Origin: CAYGBW01 sp964348185
GTDB taxonomy: Bacteria > Desulfobacterota > BSN033 > WVXP01
NCBI GenBank assembly: GCA_964348185.1
Contig: CAYGBW010000006.1
Span: 1-20,746 of the forward strand
Direction: 5' to 3'
Length of the DNA stretch: 20,746 nucleotides
This document shows, one piece after another, positions 15,484 through 20,746 of this stretch (its first letter is position 1; each line of letters begins with the position of its first letter). The position numbers and the translations under genes were made by a program. Below the pieces are notes generated by a model, which saw nothing but the letters and a program-made list of their open reading frames with translations, made no database searches and had not been told where the DNA came from.

Positions 15484-15552
15484 GTCTAGTCACTGGATGA
15501 GACAAGATCATTCATGGAGGTTCCGGAAGGCATAACCGAAGGAGGACTGACC

Positions 15553-16194
15553 ATGTCGGAGTTGTATGGGAAAATGTCGGAGATGTTGATTTCGGGTAAC
15601 ATTGAGGAGATCAAGACGCTGACTCAACAGGCCCTGGATGAGGGGATCGAGGCCCGGGAGATTCTTCAGAAGGGGCTTCTTCCGGGGATGGATATCGTGG
15701 GCCAGCGGTTCAAGGCCTGTGAGATGTTTATTCCAGAGGTTCTCCGTTCTGCCAAGACCATGCACGGAGCCATGGACATCCTCAGGCCTCTGCTGTCAGA
15801 GAGCGATGCAGCCGGCTCGGGGACGGTTTTGATTGGCACGGTGGAGGGAGACCTCCATGATATTGGGAAGAATCTGGTGGGGATGATGCTTGAGGGGGCC
15901 GGGTTCAGAGTGGTGGACATGGGAACAGACGTCAAGCCCCAGGCTTTTGTGGAGGCGGCCAAGGAGCACAAGCCGCAGATCTTGGGGATGTCGGCCCTAT
16001 TGACGACGACGATGCCAAAGATGGGAGAGACGGTCAATGCTCTGCGGGAGGCGGGCATTCGGGACCACATCAAGGTCATGGCCGGGGGGGCACCGGTGAC
16101 GCAGGATTTTGTGGATGAGATCGGGGCCGACGCCTACGGGTCTAATGCAACGGCTGCAGTCGAACAGGCTAAAGCCCTTGTGGGGAGAACCTAG
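15553..16194 (+). CDS. Corrinoid (B12-binding) protein of a methyltransferase system, MtbC/MttC-like
   Basis: A 213-residue cytoplasmic protein with the two-domain fold of MtaC/MtbC/MttC-type corrinoid proteins. An N-terminal helical cap lies at about residues 1-85 (with the GLLPGMDIVGQRF and FIPEVL segments). A Rossmann-like cobalamin-binding domain follows, with D100-x-H102-x2-G105 (H102 is the lower ligand of cobalt), SAL at 147-149 and GG at 178-179. Such proteins accept a methyl group from a substrate-specific methyltransferase and pass it to tetrahydrofolate or coenzyme M. The substrate cannot be read from this protein. ATG 15553 has AGGAGG about eight bases upstream; an in-frame ATG at 15514 lacks the family N-terminus. 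No methyltransferase or reactivating protein is adjacent, so it is an orphan here. It has its own promoter and lies between divergent xerC and convergent thrC. Confidence 0.9.
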   Translation: MSELYGKMSEMLISGNIEEIKTLTQQALDEGIEAREILQKGLLPGMDIVGQRFKACEMFIPEVLRSAKTMHGAMDILRPLLSESDAAGSGTVLIGTVEGDLHDIGKNLVGMMLEGAGFRVVDMGTDVKPQAFVEAAKEHKPQILGMSALLTTTMPKMGETVNALREAGIRDHIKVMAGGAPVTQDFVDEIGADAYGSNATAAVEQAKALVGRT

Positions 16195-16305
16195 TCCATT
16201 TCCTCATAAACAGGATGACAGAACATGGTCAGCGGGGTCAAGAGAATCTACCTTGCGGGCCAGAGTCCAAGGGATTTTGAGTCTCCAATTGGGTTGCGCC
16301 TTCGC

Positions 16306-16322
16306 GGAGCGTTGCCCGCTCC
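16306..16322. repeat. Hairpin in the convergent gap between the corrinoid gene and thrC
   Basis: GGAGCG (16306-16311) and CGCTCC (16317-16322) form a perfect 6-base stem around TTGCC. It lies about 110 bases after the corrinoid gene stop and 33 before the thrC stop. No T tract follows on either strand. It could mark the ends of both convergent transcripts. Confidence 0.35.
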
Positions 16323-16354
16323 GTCAGCGGCGAGTTATTCAGTCACTTACCCGA

Positions 16355-17410
16355 TCACGGACCAAGAGCCTCCAAGACCGCCTCCATTTCGGCGGGGAGA
16401 GCGATGGGCTTTTCGGAGGCTCTTATCGCCGAGTCCGGGTCCTTCAGCCCATGCCCGCTAAGGGTGCAAACCACGGTATCCCCCGCTTTGAAGAAATCCT
16501 GTTGGCTGAGCCTGATCACACCCGCAACCGATGCAGCCGAAGCCGGTTCACAGAAGACCCCCTCCATGCAGGCCACGAGACGATATGCCTCTAGGATCTC
16601 CCCATCGCTGACAGAATCGATGAGCCCCCCAGACTCATCTCTCGCCGCCTCGGCGCTCTTCCAACTCGCCGGATTTCCGATGCGGATGGCGGTTGCGATC
16701 GTTTCCGGCCTCTCTACGATCTGGCCCCGGACAATGGGAGCCGCTCCTTCGGCCTGGAAACCGAGCATTCTCGGTAGCTTCGCCGCTCGACCCTTCTGAT
16801 GATACTCCCGGTAACCCTTCCAATATGCTGTGATATTGCCCGCATTTCCGACGGGAAGCGCATGATAGGTAGGAGCATCCCCCAGACGGTCACAAATCTC
16901 AAAGGCAGCGGTTTTCTGGCCCTCAATCCGGTACGGGTTGAGAGAGTTGACCAGGGTCAGGGGACGATCTTGCGAAATCCGAAGAACGATCTCGAGCGCT
17001 TCATCAAAATTCCCCTCGATCTGAATCACCTTGGCCCCGTGCATCATGGTTTGAGATAGTTTGCCCAGAGCGATCTTGCCCTCAGGAATCAGGACGACGG
17101 CTTTCAGTCCCGCCCGGGCGGCGTATGCAGCTGCAGAAGCCGAGGTGTTGCCCGTAGATGCACAGATGACGGAATGGGCACCCTCCTCAAATGCTTTTGA
17201 CACAGCAACGGTCATCCCCCTGTCCTTAAAGGAACCGGTTGGGTTGAGCCCCTCGCACTTGAGGAAAATCCTCACATCGGCGGGAATAAGCTTTGCCAGC
17301 CTCGGGGCCGGGATCAAGGGGGTGTTTCCTTCATGAAGGGAAACGACACAGTCTCGCCTTCTGATGGGCAAGAAATCCCAGTAATGTCTGATAACTCCCT
17401 CCCAAGTCAT
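16355..17410 (-). CDS. thrC: Threonine synthase
   Basis: A 351-residue PLP enzyme (fold type II) that converts O-phosphohomoserine to threonine. The lysine that binds PLP is K62 in GSFKDRG, preceded by HEGNTPL at residues 26-32. CASTGNTSASAAAYAARAG and the phosphate-binding PVGNAGN segment follow. Length fits the shorter bacterial class (about 350) rather than the 430-500 residue class. ATG 17410 (MTWEGVIRHYWDF) was chosen; GAGGAGGGG upstream overlaps the stop codon of hom, 11 bases away. A TTG five codons earlier overlaps hom but lacks a good site. Hom and ThrC are the first and last enzymes of the homoserine-to-threonine branch. The homoserine kinase step is not encoded in the window. Confidence 0.96.
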   Translation of the reverse strand: MTWEGVIRHYWDFLPIRRRDCVVSLHEGNTPLIPAPRLAKLIPADVRIFLKCEGLNPTGSFKDRGMTVAVSKAFEEGAHSVICASTGNTSASAAAYAARAGLKAVVLIPEGKIALGKLSQTMMHGAKVIQIEGNFDEALEIVLRISQDRPLTLVNSLNPYRIEGQKTAAFEICDRLGDAPTYHALPVGNAGNITAYWKGYREYHQKGRAAKLPRMLGFQAEGAAPIVRGQIVERPETIATAIRIGNPASWKSAEAARDESGGLIDSVSDGEILEAYRLVACMEGVFCEPASAASVAGVIRLSQQDFFKAGDTVVCTLSGHGLKDPDSAIRASEKPIALPAEMEAVLEALGP

Positions 17411-17421
17411 GGGGCCCCTCC

Positions 17422-18732
17422 TCAAGCGAAACGATTCTCGACCCGAATCCGCATTGTCCGATCCAGAACGATGGGAAGTTGATCGATCTCTTCCAGTGCC
17501 CGCATGACGTTTCTCCCCCTGGCTTCGTGGGTCATCATTACCACCGGAACAGCCTCTTGAATCTCTCTTCCCTTCTGAATTACGGCGGCGATACTGATGC
17601 CGTGTTTTCCAAGGATTCCCGAGATCTTGGAAAGCACACTGGGCCTGTCAACGACCGAAAAGCGCATGTACCACGGCGTCACGGCCCGGTGAACATCCTC
17701 TATCCGAATCCTCTTGATATATCGACGCCGGTGAGACAGAGGGGATACGCGGCCCGGAGACCTCAAAAGCACGTTTCGGGCGAGTTCAATGACATCGCTC
17801 ACGACAGCGCTGGCTGTAGGCATCTGCCCGGCTCCCTGCCCGTAGTACATGGTGGATCCCACGATGTCTCCGGTGACAAATATCGCGTTGTCGACGCCGT
17901 TGACCATGGAGAGGGGATGCTCGAGAGGGACCAGTGTGGGATGGACCCGAGCCTCGATTTGACCGGCGTCCGTTTTGGCTATAGCCAGAAGTTTTATCTT
18001 GTAGCCGAATTCCAGGCTGAACTGGATATCGAGAGGACAAATTCCCGATATCCCTTCCGTGTAGATATTCTCAAAACATATCCGTCCGCCGTAGGCCAGG
18101 GAAATCAAAATGGCCAGCTTATGAGCGGGATCGATCCCATCGATATCCATGGAGGGATTTGCCTCAGCAAATCCTTGTTCCTGTGCTTCTCTGAGAATAT
18201 CCTCGAATTGACCCCCTTCATCGGTCATCCGGCTGAGAATGTAGTTTGAGGTGCCGTTGAGAATGCCGAATATCGACTTGATTCGATTGGCCACCAACCC
18301 TTCTCGGAGGGACCGGATGATAGGGATTCCCCCTCCCACCGAAGCCTCGAAATTGATGTCTACACCATGGCGATGGGCGGCCCTAAAAATCTCATCCCCA
18401 TGAACGGCCAGAAGCGCTTTATTGGCCGTAACGACATGTTTTTTCCTCTCAAAAGCCTCTAATATGAACGTTCTGGCCGGTTCATGTCCTCCCATGAGTT
18501 CCATCACGATACTGATCTCAGGGTCTTCGATCACCTCTCGTGCATTCCGGGTCAACTTGGCAGGATCGACAAAAACGCCTCGGTCTGTTTCAAGATCGAG
18601 ATCGGCGATCCGTTTCAAGATCAAGGGCCTTCCGAGCCGCATGCTGATGAGCGGACCGTTTTGCTCCAGTGCTTTGACAACGCCGGCTCCGACAGTTCCG
18701 AACCCGATCAAACCAATTTGAATACCTCTCAT
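17422..18732 (-). CDS. hom: Homoserine dehydrogenase with C-terminal ACT domain
   Basis: A 436-residue NAD(P)-dependent enzyme that reduces aspartate semialdehyde to homoserine, feeding threonine and methionine synthesis. The Rossmann motif GFGTVG is at residues 10-15, TANKALLA at about 102-109, NGTSNY at 159-164, and the catalytic Asp and Lys in DIDGIDPAHK (D201, K205). An ACT domain covers about residues 355-430, starting RFSVVDRPSVLSKISGILG, and probably mediates feedback inhibition by threonine as in related enzymes. The ATG has GGAG six bases upstream. There is no aspartokinase fusion. It is followed by thrC with translational coupling likely. The 245 bases upstream are shared with the divergent broken gene at 18978. 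Confidence 0.97.
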   Translation of the reverse strand: MRGIQIGLIGFGTVGAGVVKALEQNGPLISMRLGRPLILKRIADLDLETDRGVFVDPAKLTRNAREVIEDPEISIVMELMGGHEPARTFILEAFERKKHVVTANKALLAVHGDEIFRAAHRHGVDINFEASVGGGIPIIRSLREGLVANRIKSIFGILNGTSNYILSRMTDEGGQFEDILREAQEQGFAEANPSMDIDGIDPAHKLAILISLAYGGRICFENIYTEGISGICPLDIQFSLEFGYKIKLLAIAKTDAGQIEARVHPTLVPLEHPLSMVNGVDNAIFVTGDIVGSTMYYGQGAGQMPTASAVVSDVIELARNVLLRSPGRVSPLSHRRRYIKRIRIEDVHRAVTPWYMRFSVVDRPSVLSKISGILGKHGISIAAVIQKGREIQEAVPVVMMTHEARGRNVMRALEEIDQLPIVLDRTMRIRVENRFA

Positions 18733-18938
18733 TTTCTTCTCCGATCAGAAGGCTTTCCTGTGGAATGAGAGACTGATGCTTGGGTAAGCAACCCTATTTG
18801 TTAACACATCCATCGAGATCCTTCAATTGTGAGCACGGATTGAAATCGGCTTCGTAGATGTTCGATGTCCAGAGGACGGGTTTCCCACCCTGGAATCGCC
18901 AGACCTGCCGATCAGTTTCCTTTTGAAGAACTCTGGTT

Positions 18939-18944
18939 TATAAT
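18939..18944 (+). promoter_or_regulatory. -10 box upstream of the broken small gene
   Basis: A perfect TATAAT at 18939-18944 lies 34 bases before the GTG at 18978. The position for a -35 box holds only a poor match (around TTTCCT, 18916-18921), so the promoter would need an activator or be weak. Confidence 0.35.
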
Positions 18945-18977
18945 ATCATCATCTGTTAAGGGAGGGGAAAAGGACGA

Positions 18978-19226
18978 GTGAGGAAAGAGAGATTTCAAAA
19001 GGGGTTTCCAGGCAATCCTTGCTCTGATTGTGTCCGTCATTGCCCTGATTCTGGCTGTTGTCGCTTTCGAGCGAACCGGCCGGAAGAATGAGCTGAGGCT
19101 CAGATCAAAGAGCTCCAGACAAAGATCGAAGAAATGGAGGAACAGACCGCCAAGGGCATTGACAAGGTGCGCGAGGAGACCGCCAACGCCCTTGAGAAAA
19201 CGAGAAAGACGATCAAGAAGGATTGA
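18978..19226 (+). pseudogene. Small membrane-anchored coiled-coil protein broken by two compensating frameshifts
   Basis: Three reading pieces join into a sensible protein of about 82 residues. GTG 18978, with AAGGA five bases upstream, opens MRKERFQKG in one frame. The next frame carries a clear membrane helix, AILALIVSVIALILAVVAF (19012-19068), then ERTGRKNE. The first frame then resumes with AEAQIKELQTKIEEMEEQ and ends in ETANALEKTRKTIKKD and TGA at 19224-19226, a charged heptad-like coiled coil. The first shift fits one extra G in the GGGG run at 19001-19004; the second fits one missing base near 19090-19094. As the sequence stands no single frame makes the protein. It may be a pseudogene or carry two sequence errors. 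I do not recognise the family. Confidence 0.6.
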
Positions 19227-19239
19227 ATCCGGCAGTATG

Positions 19240-19449
19240 ATGTCCGATTGGCGAAACGCCATCAGCCTCTTCCAGGAAGAAACTCAGCGACCTGGCCCCT
19301 GCCGATCTTTGTAAATTGGCTGTTTGACTCAGCCCTCGTCAAGGGATTGAAAACGCTTCGATTAGGGCTTCTCCCGGGAATTCTCCCCGGTGGCGTTCAG
19401 GATGGGGGTATTCCCTTATACGATCGAGCAGGGGTATTTTCTCCGATGA
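19240..19449 (+). pseudogene. Possible decayed coding stretch with several frame changes
   Basis: Coding-like peptides follow one another in changing frames: MSDWRNAISLF from ATG 19240, then KKLSDLAPADLCKLAV to a TGA at 19325, then FDSALVKGLKTLRLG, then FSREFSPVAFRMGVFPYTIE ending at a TGA at 19447-19449. Three one-base insertions would join them into about 70 residues. It directly follows another frame-broken gene. Selecting pieces across frames easily creates false genes, so this is tentative. I cannot name a family. Confidence 0.3.
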
Positions 19450-19509
19450 AGTTTGGTCAAACAGCGGAAACCCTCAGCATCGGGATGTAGGGTTCTTAGG
19501 AGGTATGTG

Positions 19510-20139
19510 ATGAAAAACCTTTTCAAGCATATTCGGGCCAGGGCCGTGGCCGGGATTTTGCTGATTCTGCCCGTTGGGATCACCCTGTTGGTTCTTCAAT
19601 TCTTCTTTAAGGCTTTAGAGGGCATATTTGCTCCACTCATTGCCAGGATCCTGAGTCATTTCTTTCAGAGGGAGGTATCAATCCCCGGCCTAGGGGTTCT
19701 GGCCTTTCTTCTTCTGATTTATGTCACCGGGATTATTGCCACCAACGTGGTGGGCAGGGGATTGGCCTACTTGACAGATCGGTTCTTCACGGTTATCCCC
19801 CTGGCCAAGAGCATTTACTCCGCGGCCAAACAGCTCACCCATGCCCTCTCTCCCGAAAGGAGAGAAAACTTTCGCCAGACGGTTTTCGTGGAATTTCCAA
19901 AAGCCGACTCCTATACGATCGGGTTTGTGACCAACGAATTTATCGATGGACAGGGGAAAGCCTTCGTCTCGGTCTTTCTTCCCACCACTCCCAATCCCAC
20001 ATCAGGATACATGCTCGTTGTCCCCAAGGAGAAGGCCATTCGGTCATCTCTGAGGGTTGAGGAGGCGATCAATTCCGTTATGTCTGGGGGATTTGCCCTC
20101 CCCCCCAATCTCGGGGCGACCCTGTCCCTTCCCTCTTGA
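19510..20139 (+). CDS. DUF502 family membrane protein
   Basis: A 209-residue protein with two membrane helices at about residues 12-33 and 58-82, both near the N-terminus, and a cytoplasmic or periplasmic C-terminal domain of about 125 residues. The family signature region TVIPLAKSIYSAAKQL (about 94-110) and the later FVSVFLPTTPNPTSGY segment identify DUF502, widespread in Proteobacteria and in plants (LCV/COV-like membrane proteins). Molecular function is unknown. ATG 19510 was chosen because AGGAGG (19498-19503) stands six bases before it; the open frame extends 19 codons upstream without a family-like sequence. It is intact, in contrast to the two broken frames just before it, and is followed on the same strand by another small membrane protein. 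Confidence 0.88.
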   Translation: MKNLFKHIRARAVAGILLILPVGITLLVLQFFFKALEGIFAPLIARILSHFFQREVSIPGLGVLAFLLLIYVTGIIATNVVGRGLAYLTDRFFTVIPLAKSIYSAAKQLTHALSPERRENFRQTVFVEFPKADSYTIGFVTNEFIDGQGKAFVSVFLPTTPNPTSGYMLVVPKEKAIRSSLRVEEAINSVMSGGFALPPNLGATLSLPS

Positions 20140-20156
20140 CCTGGAGGTTTTCCCTG

Positions 20157-20216
20157 ATGAGCATTAAAGAACGAAAAATCGAACCGAGTTTGCCCCGACT
20201 GAGAAATCAATCCTGA
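20157..20216 (+). CDS. Possible 19-residue leader or remnant peptide
   Basis: ATG 20157 has GGAGG nine bases upstream and opens a basic peptide of 19 codons ending TGA at 20214-20216. It sits between the DUF502 gene and the next small gene. The good ribosome binding site is the only support; it could be chance, a leader peptide or the start of a decayed gene. Confidence 0.15.
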   Translation: MSIKERKIEPSLPRLRNQS

Positions 20217-20278
20217 GGGCGAGGGTCTTGTTCCCTCTCCCGAGATTCCAATACCAAAGGGGGTAGAGAGGGCATTTT

Positions 20279-20527
20279 ATGGAGGCCAAGACCTTTTTGT
20301 ACCTCGGCATCGCTCTGGGATTCATCGCTGGGGTCATTTTGACAGTGGTTATCATGAGGATCAGATCCCTCTTCGTTTCCAGTGAGGTCAGAAGACTTCG
20401 CCAGGAGAAAAAGGTCCTTGAAAAAAGGCTCCAGGAAAAAAACAGGCACATTGATGAAATGATGGGGCATGCCGAAAAACTCGCCCAGGACTTTGAAAGA
20501 CGACGACTCGAGAAGGGGGATCATTGA
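20279..20527 (+). CDS. Small single-helix coiled-coil membrane protein of unknown function
   Basis: An 82-residue protein with one N-terminal membrane helix (about residues 6-26, FLYLGIALGFIAGVILTVVI) and then a continuous charged helix from about residue 35 to the end, with Leu and Val spaced as in a coiled coil (SSEVRRLRQEKKVLEKRLQE). ATG 20279 has a GAGAGGG site about seven bases upstream. The layout (short anchor, then basic and acidic coiled coil) is the same as that of the broken gene at 18978, though I see no clear sequence identity. No family is recognised; DUF1043/YhcB-like or LapA-like proteins share the general architecture. It is probably transcribed with the DUF502 gene 139 bases upstream. 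Confidence 0.65.
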   Translation: MEAKTFLYLGIALGFIAGVILTVVIMRIRSLFVSSEVRRLRQEKKVLEKRLQEKNRHIDEMMGHAEKLAQDFERRRLEKGDH

Positions 20528-20589
20528 TATAGGGGCCAAAAGAACCTATCATGGATTTTGCAGTCATCACAACGGGGCCGAGTGAAGCT

Positions 20590-20746
20590 CCCCGCCCACA
20601 GGGCGGGGCATCTGTGGCAAAGCCAAGCGCAACTGCGCTCAAGCCACCCGCCGTAGCAAAGCTATGGCGAGGTAAACCCGGCTTCGCCAAGGCTTCGGAG
20701 GATCGCCTCGCCATCCCTGTCAAGCCGAAGCCTCTGGCGTAGGCTG
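20590..20746. repeat. Dense array of hairpins running off the window
   Basis: Successive inverted repeats fill the right end. CCCCGCCC-ACA-GGGCGGGG (20590-20608) is a perfect 8-base stem. GTGGC/GCCAC (20614-20618, 20643-20647) encloses AGCGCA-AC-TGCGCT (20626-20639). CGCCGTAGC-AAA-GCTATGGCG (20649-20669) has nine pairs with one wobble. GGCTTCGG (20691-20698) pairs with CCGAAGCC (20725-20732), and GGCTTCG is also directly repeated at 20680. No gene is supported here. The pattern looks like a palindromic intergenic repeat or the end of a mobile element whose body is outside the window. Confidence 0.55.

Noticed and set aside
16225..16461. A plus-strand open frame of 78 residues overlapping the 3' end of thrC
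   Set aside because: Pro/Arg-rich shadow of thrC with no domain; half of it lies antisense to a certain gene.
18798..18826. TTGAAG-17-TAACAA as a hom promoter on the minus strand
   Set aside because: The -10 matches only three of six positions; possible but not supportable.
20551..20742. A 63-residue open frame at the right edge
   Set aside because: It runs through the hairpin array; Ala/Pro/Lys-rich composition comes from the repeats and no ribosome binding site precedes it.

Overview
The window is a stretch of bacterial chromosome made almost entirely of core genes. It most likely comes from a Gram-negative anaerobe of the Deltaproteobacteria (Desulfobacterota) type. The outer-membrane gene lptE and the flippase gene murJ show a diderm cell. 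The strings rpsR-DUF2232-rplI-dnaB, xerC-hslV-hslU-arg, leuS-lptE-holA and hom-thrC resemble gene orders I know from that group, and a corrinoid protein of the methyltransferase type fits an anaerobic life. The taxonomic call is inference from gene order and protein style, not from a search.

Positions 1-3862 (+ strand) carry the 3' end of rpsR, a DUF2232 membrane protein, rplI, dnaB and pgsA. Positions 4004-5614 (- strand) hold murJ, divergent from rpsT (5775-6044, +), which has a good sigma-70 promoter and a TTG start. Positions 6271-10436 (- strand) form the leuS-lptE-holA group. After a gene-free stretch of 432 bases come, all on the - strand, a small two-helix membrane protein, argF, hslU, hslV and xerC (10869-15152). 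These read xerC > hslV > hslU > argF > small protein in transcription order, with hslV overlapping xerC and abutting hslU.

The 400 bases between xerC and the next gene (15153-15552) are the most structured non-coding part. They contain a perfect 6-5-6 palindrome over the likely xerC promoter, three successive stem-loops, a short terminator-like hairpin with a T tract, and then a consensus-like promoter driving a lone corrinoid protein (15553-16194, +). Convergent to this is the hom-thrC pair (16355-18732, -).

The right end (18978-20746, +) differs in character. A small membrane-anchored coiled-coil gene is broken by two compensating single-base shifts. A second stretch looks like decayed coding sequence that changes frame several times. 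Then come an intact DUF502 membrane protein, another small helix-plus-coiled-coil protein, and a dense array of hairpins running off the window.

No tRNA, rRNA, CRISPR array, transposase or phage gene was seen. I did not find a clearly new multi-gene system. The best candidates for something undescribed are the structured intergenic region before the corrinoid gene and the frame-broken small membrane genes at the right.
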